This document shows positions 55,743 to 64,000 of a stretch of DNA of 64,000 bases, one piece after another. The notes beneath the pieces were generated by a model that was not told where the DNA came from, ran no database searches, and saw only the letters and a program-made list of their open reading frames with translations. The position numbers and the translations under genes were made by a program. Each line of letters begins with the position of its first letter. Within the stretch, counting starts at the first letter, position 1. Source of the stretch: an uncultured Flaviramulus sp. (GTDB lineage: Bacteria; Bacteroidota; Bacteroidia; Flavobacteriales; Flavobacteriaceae); assembly GCA_947501105.1 (NCBI GenBank), contig CANMUP010000003.1:310001-374000 (forward strand). Direction: 5' to 3'.

Positions 55743-57014
55743 CTAATTATTTAAGTAGTCAAAGGTAATATTAGTTAGTGTTTTTACACCTAAAAGCATA
55801 CCGCTTTCATCAATTTTAAAATCGGGTGTATGATGCGGAAATGCTTCTTTATTTCCTGGGGTCATGCCTCCCAAAAAGAAATAAAAACCGGGAATAATTT
55901 CTTGAAAATATGAAAAATCTTCACCGCCAGTAGTCGCTTTTCTTAAGCGGACATTTTTTATTCCTGCAACTTTTTGCAAAGTAGGTAGCATTTCATCAAC
56001 TAAATCGGAATCGTTATAAGTTATTGCTGTGTTATTTTGAAAACTAATAGTTGCTTCACCTCCATAAGCCTTTGCTAGGGTAGTAACCATTTCGGTCATT
56101 CGCTTTTCAATATGAGCTTTCATTTTAGGATCTAAAGTTCTAACAGTTCCTATAAGCTCTGCACTTTCAGGGATAATATTAAAGCGCGTACCAGCTGTAA
56201 TTTTACCAACGGTAATAACAGCTGCTTCATCAACTAATTTAGATTCTCGACTAATAATAGTTTGTAATCCATCTATAATTTTTGCAGAAATTAAAATAGG
56301 ATCGACTCCTTGCCAAGGTCTGCCTCCATGAGTTTGCTTTCCTTTTACATTAATTACAAAACGCTCAACTGACGCCATGATACCTCCTTTTTTATAGTGA
56401 ATGGTACCTACCTCGTAGTTTGAACGAATATGTAATCCGAAAATAGCATCTACTTTTGGGTTTTCTAAAACACCTTCTTTAATCATTAATTTTGCTCCAC
56501 CTTCTTCTCCTGGTAGAGGACCTTCTTCTGCTGGCTGAAAAATGAATTTTACAGTGCCTTTAATTTTGTCTTTATTTTTTGTTAGAATTTCTGCTACACC
56601 CATTAAAATAGCTGTGTGTGTATCGTGGCCGCAAGCATGCATCACACCCGTTTCTGTGTTTAAAAAGATGGTTTTCACTTCAGATTTATAAGGTAAATCA
56701 TTTCTTTCTGTTACAGGTAGTGCATCAATATCAGCACGTAAAGCAATCACTTTTCCTGGTGATTTCCCCCTTAAAATAGCAACAACACCCGTATGTGCAA
56801 CTCCAGTTTTAACTTCTAATCCTAAGTCTTTTAAATGTTTAGCAATGGTTTCAGCTGTTTTAAACTCTCTGTTTGAAAGTTCTGGGTTTTGATGAAAATG
56901 TCTACGCCATTCAATTACTTTTTCTTCAATATCTATAAATTGTTGTTCTAAATTGTCTTGTGAGTAAGTATTTGATATGCTAAAGCATATAAAAAAAAAG
57001 AAGAGGTATTTCAT
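55743..57014 (-). CDS. Secreted M20-family amidohydrolase/peptidase
   Basis: 423 residues with a signal peptide ending at NTYSQ (about residue 19). M20D features: WRRHFHQNPELSNREF, ALRADIDALPV, metal ligands in HACGHDTHTAILMG, PAEEGPLPGEEGGAKLM and the distal GGEDFSYF. Relatives (HipO/AmhX) hydrolyse N-acyl amino acids such as hippurate or indole-acetyl-amino acids; export makes a scavenging role likely. It is separated by 1 base from the FMN protein gene downstream. Confidence 0.93.
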   Translation of the reverse strand: MKYLFFFFICFSISNTYSQDNLEQQFIDIEEKVIEWRRHFHQNPELSNREFKTAETIAKHLKDLGLEVKTGVAHTGVVAILRGKSPGKVIALRADIDALPVTERNDLPYKSEVKTIFLNTETGVMHACGHDTHTAILMGVAEILTKNKDKIKGTVKFIFQPAEEGPLPGEEGGAKLMIKEGVLENPKVDAIFGLHIRSNYEVGTIHYKKGGIMASVERFVINVKGKQTHGGRPWQGVDPILISAKIIDGLQTIISRESKLVDEAAVITVGKITAGTRFNIIPESAELIGTVRTLDPKMKAHIEKRMTEMVTTLAKAYGGEATISFQNNTAITYNDSDLVDEMLPTLQKVAGIKNVRLRKATTGGEDFSYFQEIIPGFYFFLGGMTPGNKEAFPHHTPDFKIDESGMLLGVKTLTNITFDYLNN

Positions 57015-57166
57015 ACTAAAAATTAAAAGAGTTCATTTTTATGAAGCTAAAGATATTCAAATTTTTATAAAAGATGATGCTGAGATTAATTGTTTATAAT
57101 TATTAATAATTCCGCTTAATTAAACGCATAACATTGGTTATTTTCACATCTTAAAATGAAAATGAT

Positions 57167-59497
57167 TTGGAGAAGTATTTAAGTCAGTTAAACGATGCAC
57201 AATTAGAGCCAACAATAGAAATTGATGGACCTATGATTGTTATTGCTGGCGCAGGTTCTGGAAAAACACGAGTGCTAACTTATCGTATTGCTTATATGAT
57301 GAGTAAAGGGATAGATCCTTTTAATATATTATCGCTAACGTTTACCAACAAAGCGGCACGTGAAATGAAAGATCGTATTGCAACTATTGTTGGTGCTAGT
57401 GAAGCGAAGAATTTATGGATGGGAACGTTTCACTCGGTTTTTGCAAAAATTTTACGTATTGAAGCTGATAGATTAGGGTACCCTAGTAATTTTACAATTT
57501 ATGATACGCAGGACTCTGATAGATTGATTGCATCTATTATTAAAGAAATGAGTCTTGATAAAGACATTTATAAATATAAGCAAGTACGTTCTAGAATTTC
57601 ATCTTATAAAAATAGTTTGATTACTGTGCGTGCTTATTTTCAAAACCCAGAGCTTAAAGAAGCTGATGCTATGGCACGCAGACCACGAATGGGAGACATT
57701 TATAAAGAATATGTTGAGCGCTGTTTTAAAGCTGGCGCTATGGATTTTGATGATTTATTATTGAAAACTAATGAGCTGTTAACGCGTTTTCCTGAAGTTT
57801 TAGCAAAATACCAAAACCGTTTTAAATATATTTTAGTTGATGAGTATCAAGATACAAATCATTCGCAATATTTAATTGTGAGAGCCTTGTCTGATAAGTT
57901 TCAAAATATCTGTGTAGTAGGTGATGATGCGCAAAGTATTTATGCATTCCGTGGAGCAAATATTAATAATATATTAAATTTTCAGAAAGATTACGATGAT
58001 GTAAAAGTATTTAGATTAGAGCAAAATTATCGTTCAACAAAAAATATTGTTAACGCAGCAAATTCAATCATCGATAAAAACCAAACGAAACTTGATAAAA
58101 TTGTTTGGACAGCTAATGATGAAGGAGATAAAATAAAAGTAAATAGATCGTTAACAGATGGTGACGAAGGGCGTTATGTGGCGAGTACTATTTGGGAAAG
58201 CAAAATGAATCATCAATTAAAGAACAGTGATTTTGCCATTTTATACAGAACCAATGCACAGTCGCGTGCTATTGAAGATGCATTAAGAAAACGAGATATT
58301 AAATATCGAATTTATGGCGGACTTTCATTTTATCAGCGAAAAGAAATAAAAGATGTGCTATCGTATTTACGACTTATAATAAATCCTGCCGATGAAGAAG
58401 CTTTAAAACGTGTTATTAATTTTCCACCTCGTGGTATTGGACAAACAACTGTTGACAAATTAATTGTTTCTGCAAATGGTTATAACCGAACCATTTTTGA
58501 AGTGATGAAACACATTGATAAAACAGATGTAAAAGTTAATTCGGGCACAAAAACCAAGCTTCAAAACTTTGTAACGCTTATAGAGAGTTTCCAAGTGTTA
58601 AATCAAACCGCTGATGTTTTTGAATTGGCTGAGCATGTAACCAGAACTAGCGGTTTAATAAAAGAATTTAATAAGGACGGAACGCCAGAAGGTGTTACCA
58701 GAATGGAAAATATTGAGGAGCTTTTAAACGGTATGAAAGATTTTGTTGAAGGACAAAAAGAAATTGCCGATACTACAGGCTCTTTAGCAGAATTTTTAGA
58801 GGATGTTGCTTTGGCAACAGATTTGGATGCCGATAAAGGCGATGCAGATCATGTGGCATTAATGACGATACATTTAGCAAAAGGATTGGAGTTTCCGTAT
58901 GTTTTTATTGTTGGTTTAGAAGAAGATTTATTTCCTAGCGCTATGAGTATGAATACACGTAGCGAGCTAGAGGAGGAGCGACGCTTGTTTTATGTGGCTT
59001 TAACCCGAGCTGAAAAACAAGCTTATTTAACCTATGCGTTATCGCGTTACCGCTGGGGGAAATTAATTGATTCTGAACCTAGTCGTTTTATTGAAGAAAT
59101 TGATGAACAGTATTTAGACATTGTTACACCCATTGAAGAACGTCGATTTAACCCGATGCTTGATGCTGATATTTTTGGAGATGTTGAACCTAATAAAATT
59201 AGATACAAGCCTGCAAAACAACCCGTATTGAAAAAGGGAGGCACAAAGAAATCTCCAGAGAAGTTTAAGGTTACTACGCCTAAAAACTTGAAACCTGTTG
59301 CTAAAACAAGTGGAAATACTAATTTATTCGACAGTAAATTGGTTGTTGGAAATATTGTGAAGCATATTAGATTTGGTACTGGAGAAGTTATGAAAATTGA
59401 AGGCGCTGGAGCAGATATTAAAGCAGAAATTAATTTTCAGCATGGTGGCGTTAAAAAGTTATTATTGCGTTTTGCTAAGCTGGAAGTTGTTGGGTAA
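57167..59497 (+). CDS. pcrA: UvrD/PcrA-type ATP-dependent DNA helicase
   Basis: 776 residues, SF1A helicase: Q motif QLNDAQLEP, Walker A AGAGSGKT (27-34), DEYQDTN (motif II), GDDAQSIYAFRGA (III), LEQNYRSTKNI (IV), HLAKGLEFPYVFIVGLEE (V), and VALTRAEK (VI). The C-terminal region contains a VGNIVKHIRFGTGEV segment, the Tudor-like domain PcrA uses to contact RNA polymerase. It acts in nucleotide excision repair and removal of recombination intermediates. The start is TTG at 57167; an in-frame stop lies at 57152 and neighbouring ATGs are out of frame. Confidence 0.95.
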   Translation: MEKYLSQLNDAQLEPTIEIDGPMIVIAGAGSGKTRVLTYRIAYMMSKGIDPFNILSLTFTNKAAREMKDRIATIVGASEAKNLWMGTFHSVFAKILRIEADRLGYPSNFTIYDTQDSDRLIASIIKEMSLDKDIYKYKQVRSRISSYKNSLITVRAYFQNPELKEADAMARRPRMGDIYKEYVERCFKAGAMDFDDLLLKTNELLTRFPEVLAKYQNRFKYILVDEYQDTNHSQYLIVRALSDKFQNICVVGDDAQSIYAFRGANINNILNFQKDYDDVKVFRLEQNYRSTKNIVNAANSIIDKNQTKLDKIVWTANDEGDKIKVNRSLTDGDEGRYVASTIWESKMNHQLKNSDFAILYRTNAQSRAIEDALRKRDIKYRIYGGLSFYQRKEIKDVLSYLRLIINPADEEALKRVINFPPRGIGQTTVDKLIVSANGYNRTIFEVMKHIDKTDVKVNSGTKTKLQNFVTLIESFQVLNQTADVFELAEHVTRTSGLIKEFNKDGTPEGVTRMENIEELLNGMKDFVEGQKEIADTTGSLAEFLEDVALATDLDADKGDADHVALMTIHLAKGLEFPYVFIVGLEEDLFPSAMSMNTRSELEEERRLFYVALTRAEKQAYLTYALSRYRWGKLIDSEPSRFIEEIDEQYLDIVTPIEERRFNPMLDADIFGDVEPNKIRYKPAKQPVLKKGGTKKSPEKFKVTTPKNLKPVAKTSGNTNLFDSKLVVGNIVKHIRFGTGEVMKIEGAGADIKAEINFQHGGVKKLLLRFAKLEVVG

Positions 59498-59606
59498 TTA
59501 GTAGGGCAATTAATTTATTTTGAGATTATTTCAAGGAGAATACTGGAGTAATCAAACAAAAATTATGTGTTATCAAAAATTATTTATTAATATATGCTAG
59601 AGGTTT

Positions 59607-60047
59607 TTATTTTAGCACTATACATTTCGTACCCCATTTTATAACTTCAAACCTTCTTTTTTTTCGAATTGATTCATTCTTTTTCCATGGCCATTTAGTA
59701 GATTCGAAATCAACTATAAGTATATTGTTTGTTAATTCTATAGTATGTACCTGTTTAATTGATTCACCAACAGGACAGGACATGTTATTTGTATAAGTTA
59801 TTTCTCCATTTTCATTGAAACTAATTCTTTCTCCATATAGCTCCCTTTTATTTTGTTTGAGAATCTTAATTTCATATTCTCCATCATGATTTATTTTTGT
59901 CTTTTTTCTTGGCAATAAAACAACTGTATCTTTGTCAAACCATTGTAATGTATACCAATCATTTTCTTTTAAAATTTTCAAAGAGTCCACTTCTTGGGAC
60001 TGACATAATAAAGAAATAAAAAAAAGAATAAATGTTACTTTTCTCAT
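59607..60047 (-). CDS. Small secreted protein of unknown function
   Basis: 146 residues with a signal peptide ending at LLCQSQ (about residue 18). The mature part is beta-rich and charged (DGEYEIKILKQNKRELYGERIS, many Trp/Lys), with a late CxV end. No known family recognised. It is the last gene in the minus-strand series of secreted proteins from 62986, 98 bases after the glycogen-binding-like gene. Confidence 0.65.
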   Translation of the reverse strand: MRKVTFILFFISLLCQSQEVDSLKILKENDWYTLQWFDKDTVVLLPRKKTKINHDGEYEIKILKQNKRELYGERISFNENGEITYTNNMSCPVGESIKQVHTIELTNNILIVDFESTKWPWKKNESIRKKRRFEVIKWGTKCIVLK

Positions 60048-60145
60048 TGATAGATTTTATGTTTTTTTTAATTAGCTATACTAATGATTAAGCTTGCTTC
60101 AGAAGTAGTAATGAATATGAAAAATTAAATAGCTATTATGAAACA

Positions 60146-61114
60146 TTACTTAATCATACAAACCGAGTTAACATGTCCATTATCATCATATTCTTTTACA
60201 GAGTTATGTGGATCTAAAACCCACTTTCCATCTACAATAAATTTGTAGTGGTGTTTGCCTCCAGAAAGTGGTATAACATATTTCCAGCCGTAATCCATTT
60301 TACGCATAACGTAGTCATGTTCATTCCAATTATTAAATGTGCCAGAAAGCACCACTTTTTGTGCATCAGTGTATCCTCTAAGCTTGAATGCTGTGTATTC
60401 CTTGATATCTATTAATGAATTGTATTCCTTAAATTCATTCTTTACTTTATGAATATTGTTTGGGTCTTCCATCCATTTACCATCTACAATAAAGCGATAT
60501 TCATACACTCCGGGTTTTATTTTCAATGTGAGCTCCCAACCATCGCCTACCTTCTCCATTTTAAATAAATTTTCATTCCATTTATTAAAAGAACCTGCAA
60601 CAATAACTTTTTGAGCATCGGTGAATCCCTTTAATTTAAAATGCGCATTACCTTTCTCATTTGGATGTGCTAAATACATTTTTAAATTATATACACCACG
60701 TAATTTTTTACCATCTTTTGTAGCTTTAGCAATATTGCCGTCTTTTTTTGATGGTTCTGCCCAAAAGGAATTGTTGATTACAAACTTAAATTCCCATGAG
60801 AATTCATCAGTAAAATCATGGATGTTTTTTTTGAGTTCGTATCTATCAACTCCAACTTTGGTCATATACCATTTGTTTTTTGACCAATTATTAAACTCAC
60901 CAGAGACTACTACATTTTCAATATCAAAATCATCAAAATCGTACTTGTCTCCATCAAAATCATGAGTAGCTTTTGCATAATCGTTTCTATCAAAAGAAAA
61001 CACAATGGTATCGCCTTCAATTCTATACCCCTTAAAATCATCTTTTTGGGCATAAGAATTTAAGCTTATAAAAGCAAAAACTGTAATGGTTATATGTTTT
61101 AATAAATATTTCAC
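60146..61114 (-). CDS. Secreted protein with three AMPK/CBM48-type glycogen-binding modules
   Basis: 322 residues with a signal peptide (to about residue 22, SYAQ). Three repeats of the pattern V(V)xSGxFNxWxxxxxxMxKxxxxW, ending in (F/I)(V)DGKWxxDP, occur at about 65-122, 164-219 and 246-305. This is the CBM48/AMPK glycogen-binding fold. The last two modules are closest (both preceded by TDAQKV), pointing to internal duplication. There is no catalytic domain. The start overlaps the protease gene upstream by 4 bases, so the two are translationally coupled. It probably binds alpha-glucan or serves as a scaffold in the periplasm. Confidence 0.88.
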   Translation of the reverse strand: MKYLLKHITITVFAFISLNSYAQKDDFKGYRIEGDTIVFSFDRNDYAKATHDFDGDKYDFDDFDIENVVVSGEFNNWSKNKWYMTKVGVDRYELKKNIHDFTDEFSWEFKFVINNSFWAEPSKKDGNIAKATKDGKKLRGVYNLKMYLAHPNEKGNAHFKLKGFTDAQKVIVAGSFNKWNENLFKMEKVGDGWELTLKIKPGVYEYRFIVDGKWMEDPNNIHKVKNEFKEYNSLIDIKEYTAFKLRGYTDAQKVVLSGTFNNWNEHDYVMRKMDYGWKYVIPLSGGKHHYKFIVDGKWVLDPHNSVKEYDDNGHVNSVCMIK

Positions 61115-62076
61115 TGTCTTCTTAATGGGTAATCTACAAAGTACAAAGTTTCTTTTTGATAATTAATAATGGTTCTTTTTTGCGCAAAAAACTCATAACC
61201 AAAAACACCATCTAAATCGGTACCAAAAGCTTCATTCATTTTATTTAAGTTTGTTAGCACAGTAAGCATAGGTCCAAAGTAAACAGTTTCTTTTAATTTA
61301 ACGCGATGCAATTTTCCTGCCAAAACTTCAATCTTCTTATTACTAGCTCCAATTAGTGTTAATCGCTTTTTAGGAATGAAATATTTTAGCACTTTTTTGT
61401 TAACGTTTTTGCTTATTTGGTTAAATTCTGCTGCAGTATCAAGCCCAAATTTAAGCTTTTGATTGTTTATAGTACTATTTAAAACAATGGTATGTTTTTT
61501 AAGTTTAAAATCAATGCTATCAACTATCTTTTCAAGATATACATGCTTGTCTAACTTGTTTCCAAAAGCGTCTACTTTTGTTAGAGTAATTTGATTTAAG
61601 TGCATATCTATAAAGATTTCGTAATCTTTTAATATGTTGTAACCTATGATGCCTAGAAGCTTTATTTTTTTGCTGTTTTCTATATGTGATAAATCTATAA
61701 CATCAGAACTTTTGTTTTCCAACCTAAAGCTTTGTAAAACAAATTCTTTTACTTGTTTTTCGTAGGTATAATCAATGGCTTGTAAAACACCTGAAGTTTC
61801 TTTGTATTTGGTATTATTTGCATACATATTTGGGAAATGTCCACTATTCAATATTAAAGTTTCAGATCCTGTATCAATAATAAAGTTTCCTTTTTTATTT
61901 AATAATTCTGCTTCGACCACAATTAAATGATCGACTAACTTAAAAGGTATTCTACTAGTGTATTCGTTTACAATTTCGGCTTCAGGAAAGAGAATATTTT
62001 TTTTAATATCATTAGTTGCATGAACCAAATGAATATTAAGAGTAAAAACTAGTATAAAGAATAGAAGCCTTGGCAT
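61111..62076 (-). CDS. Secreted two-lobed retropepsin-like aspartyl protease
   Basis: 321 residues with a signal peptide (to about residue 20). Two similar halves: lobe 1 has DTGS (68-71) and the hydrophobic-glycine motif LLGIIGYNIL; lobe 2 has DTAA (213-216) and DGVFGYEFF. Retropepsin-like clan AA proteases need two Asp motifs per active unit, so this chain may form an internal dimer. In lobe 2 Gly is replaced by Ala. It overlaps the CBM48 gene by 4 bases and lies 43 bases after the lipoprotein esterase gene. Substrate unknown. Confidence 0.85.
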   Translation of the reverse strand: MPRLLFFILVFTLNIHLVHATNDIKKNILFPEAEIVNEYTSRIPFKLVDHLIVVEAELLNKKGNFIIDTGSETLILNSGHFPNMYANNTKYKETSGVLQAIDYTYEKQVKEFVLQSFRLENKSSDVIDLSHIENSKKIKLLGIIGYNILKDYEIFIDMHLNQITLTKVDAFGNKLDKHVYLEKIVDSIDFKLKKHTIVLNSTINNQKLKFGLDTAAEFNQISKNVNKKVLKYFIPKKRLTLIGASNKKIEVLAGKLHRVKLKETVYFGPMLTVLTNLNKMNEAFGTDLDGVFGYEFFAQKRTIINYQKETLYFVDYPLRRQ

Positions 62077-62119
62077 ATTATTAAGACTAAAATAATTACA
62101 AAATGTTACAAAATTTATG

Positions 62120-62986
62120 CTATAAATGGTTATTTATGAAAACTTTAAGTTTTTGCCATGTATCTAATAATTCTAGACCAACCCAACCGTGTCCAGCATT
62201 AGGATAAAGTGTAAATTCATGGACAACGTTTAAGCTTTGGAGTTTATCTCTCATATCTGTTCCTTGTGTAGTTGGAATTAATGGATCTTTCCCGCCATAA
62301 AACAGAATAGTTGGAGGCGAGGTAGTTTTAACTTGATGATAAGGACTTACTTCTTCTAAAAAAGTAGTTGTTGCATTTTCTCCATATAAATTGAGTAAGC
62401 CTTGTAATGCAGGACTTGTGTTATTTAAATATGCAGGGTCAGTAAAATTCGTTGGACCTACAATACTACATACCATATTTACATTATTATTATTAGTGTC
62501 AAACGCATAACTCCAAAGCATAGATAAGTGTGCGCCTGCGCTCGTACCAATAAACCCGATGGTATTAGAAATGGAGTATTTCAATTTATTATCATTTAAA
62601 AAACTAATAATATTTGTAATATCATCAATTTGCATGGGATAAGGTTTATTATTATTGTCTGCTAACCTGTAATTAATATTTACAATAGCCAAATCAGGAA
62701 AATCTTGACGTAATAAATCTTTTATAGGGTTCATATCAGCTTTGTCTCCAGAGGTCCACCCACCTCCATGTACTAAAACCATTACTTTGGTACTAGTGGT
62801 TCTGTTTGCTGGTAAATACAAATCGAATTTTTGATCGGTGTCTTCGCCATAAGAAATATTTAATTCTTGGTAGTATCTTGTTGGGTCAATTCCAACGTTA
62901 TTTTCTTCGTTTGCTTTCTCATTTGAACAATTAAAAAACACCAAAGCAAAAACAAAAATTAAGAAATTTGTTTTTTTAAGTTTCAT
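62120..62986 (-). CDS. Lipoprotein alpha/beta hydrolase (esterase, BD-FAE-like)
   Basis: 288 residues. A lipobox ends at Cys20 (VFFNC), so it is a predicted lipoprotein. Hormone-sensitive-lipase-type motifs: oxyanion HGGG (73-76), nucleophile elbow GTSAG (Ser149) and a C-terminal NAGHGW His. Similar enzymes are carbohydrate (acetyl/feruloyl) or aryl esterases. It is the first gene of a minus-strand unit with the protease and glycogen-binding-like protein, and divergent from the YciO/TsaC gene (47 bases between starts). Confidence 0.9.
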   Translation of the reverse strand: MKLKKTNFLIFVFALVFFNCSNEKANEENNVGIDPTRYYQELNISYGEDTDQKFDLYLPANRTTSTKVMVLVHGGGWTSGDKADMNPIKDLLRQDFPDLAIVNINYRLADNNNKPYPMQIDDITNIISFLNDNKLKYSISNTIGFIGTSAGAHLSMLWSYAFDTNNNNVNMVCSIVGPTNFTDPAYLNNTSPALQGLLNLYGENATTTFLEEVSPYHQVKTTSPPTILFYGGKDPLIPTTQGTDMRDKLQSLNVVHEFTLYPNAGHGWVGLELLDTWQKLKVFINNHL

Positions 62987-63033
62987 TTTAAAAATAATAT
63001 CTACTTTGTAAACGCATTTACAAGATAGTTATT

Positions 63034-63654
63034 ATGGCTGAGTTTTTAAGAATATATGAAGAAAACCCCAATCCCATTGCGATTGAAAATGTGGTTGCTA
63101 TTCTAAAGCGAGGAGGTATAATTATATATCCAACAGATTCTGTTTATGGTTTAGGGTGTGATATTACTAACATAAAGGCTTTAGAGCGTATTGCAAAAAT
63201 CAAGCAAGTAAAACTTGAAAAAGCCAACTTTTCGTTTGTTTGTCATGATTTAAGCAATTTAAGTGACTATGTTAAACAAATAGATACATCAACATTTAAA
63301 ATTTTAAAGCGAGCACTCCCTGGGGCTTATACATTTATTCTTCCTGGAGCTAAAACATTACCAAACCCTTTTAAAAAGCGTAAAACAGTTGGTATTCGTG
63401 TACCAAATAATAACATAGCTTTAGATATTGTTAAACAATTGGGGAATCCAATAATATCAACCTCAATACATGATGAAGATGAAGTTTTAGAATACACTAC
63501 CGATCCAGAATTGATATTAGAAAAATGGGGAGATAAGGTAGATTTAGTTATTGATGGTGGCTATGGCGATAATGAACCTTCAACAATTATAGACTTATCT
63601 GACGATGAACCTGTTATTATTAGAGAAGGGAAAGGGAGTTTAGAGATTTTCTAA
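63034..63654 (+). CDS. YciO/TsaC (Sua5-YciO-YrdC) family protein, probable L-threonylcarbamoyladenylate synthase
   Basis: 206 residues with the YrdC fold: GGIIIYPTDSVYGLGCDI near the N-terminus, KRALPGAYTFILPG, VGIRVPNN, STS and a final STIIDLS. TsaC enzymes make threonylcarbamoyl-AMP from Thr, bicarbonate and ATP, the substrate used by TsaD (1403-2425). The length and KKRKTVGIRVP stretch are YciO-like, so it may be a paralogue instead of the main t6A enzyme. Confidence 0.88.
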   Translation: MAEFLRIYEENPNPIAIENVVAILKRGGIIIYPTDSVYGLGCDITNIKALERIAKIKQVKLEKANFSFVCHDLSNLSDYVKQIDTSTFKILKRALPGAYTFILPGAKTLPNPFKKRKTVGIRVPNNNIALDIVKQLGNPIISTSIHDEDEVLEYTTDPELILEKWGDKVDLVIDGGYGDNEPSTIIDLSDDEPVIIREGKGSLEIF

Positions 63655-63718
63655 TTCCATTAAAAATATAAATTGAATAGATAATAATTTTACAAAGACA
63701 ATTAATAAATATAACTTT

Positions 63719-64000
63719 ATGAATTTAGCCGAAATTAATAGTGACATTCCTTTATTTGCAAACGACACCATTATTTTTGGCGTTTTAAGTATAACACTTG
63801 CATTAATATTTTACACATCAAGTTTACCTCGTTTTAAAAAGTTTTATAATATAGTTCCTGCACTTTTATTATGCTATTTTATTCCATCAGTTTTAAGTTC
63901 TGTTGGTTTAATTGCTGATAAATGGATTGACGTTTCGGCTGCTATAGATCATTTAAAATCGCTTTATGGTAATTTAGATGGTGTCACAAATTTAGATACT
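63719..64000 (+). CDS. DUF819 family membrane protein, N-terminal part (cut by window edge)
   Basis: ATG at 63719 opens 94 codons to the window end. The product has hydrophobic helices at about residues 18-32 and 45-63 and the sequence DTIIFGVLSITLALIFYTSS, typical of DUF819 (YjcL-like) permease-type proteins, annotated only as predicted integral membrane proteins. It follows the YciO/TsaC gene after 64 bases on the same strand. Confidence 0.75.
   Translation, partial: MNLAEINSDIPLFANDTIIFGVLSITLALIFYTSSLPRFKKFYNIVPALLLCYFIPSVLSSVGLIADKWIDVSAAIDHLKSLYGNLDGVTNLDT

Overview
The window is AT-rich chromosomal DNA of a marine-type member of the Flavobacteriaceae (Bacteroidota). This rests on recognisable protein families and gene orders: a tsaD/TamB divergent pair, rsmE followed by a DUF4159 gene, an LptD-like gene divergent from an N-acetylmuramoyl-L-alanine amidase and an MCE protein, bacillithiol-type thiol chemistry (bshA), LytS/LytTR regulators, and occasional TANNTTTG-like -7 elements. 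No rRNA, tRNA, CRISPR array, phage gene or transposase gene was found. Gene density is high and composition looks uniform, so this is mostly core genome.

Layout. 1-2425 (minus): tsaD, a small membrane protein, rsmE and a DUF4159 protein cut by the window edge. 2588-12848 (plus): TamB, pfkA-gapA with a strong terminator, a BadF-type sugar kinase, a double-ABC ATPase and a hybrid histidine kinase. 12849-16043 (minus): RidA and an LptD-like protein. 16156-21230 (plus): cell-wall amidase, MCE lipid-transport protein, a membrane Fe-S protein with its CCG-domain partner, and two small proteins. 21435-26869 (plus): serB, a GH3/serine-hydrolase fusion and bshA. 26919-28585 (minus): a Kelch protein and a small outer-membrane protein. 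28733-38472 (plus): an FAD/Fe-S oxidoreductase, aroC, a dicarboxylate/amino-acid symporter, then a GshB-like ATP-grasp ligase, a rhodanese, an N-formylglutamate amidohydrolase-family enzyme and a DUF1704 (QEGLA) metallopeptidase.

38477-40580 (minus) holds two secreted TraB/EreA-like proteins, divergent from a LytS/LytTR pair (40787-42543). 42550-45151 (minus) holds a DCC thiol protein and a MutS2 without Smr domain. Next come DUF2911, MiaE, an alpha/beta hydrolase, RecG, an M1 peptidase, a patatin, a conserved flavobacterial protein, an FMN glutamate-synthase-like protein, an M20 amidohydrolase and a UvrD/PcrA helicase. 59607-62986 (minus) encodes secreted proteins: a small protein, a triple glycogen-binding-like protein, a two-lobed retropepsin-like protease and a lipoprotein esterase. 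The window ends with a YciO/TsaC protein and the start of a DUF819 membrane protein.

How the genes work together. Envelope building is prominent (TamB, LptD-like, MCE, amidase, GH3 fusion, OMP). tRNA/rRNA modification recurs (TsaD, TsaC-like, RsmE, MiaE). The most promising candidate for an uncharacterised system is 34566-38472: an amide-bond-forming enzyme, two candidate amide/peptide-bond hydrolases and a sulfurtransferase in one tightly packed run, in an organism whose bshA suggests bacillithiol rather than glutathione. Non-coding signals worth attention are one well-preserved and one split copy of a REP-like intergenic element (19658, 32876), two 21-bp operator-like palindromes (16104, 48466) and a 14-nt tandem repeat in a signal-peptide region (176-212).
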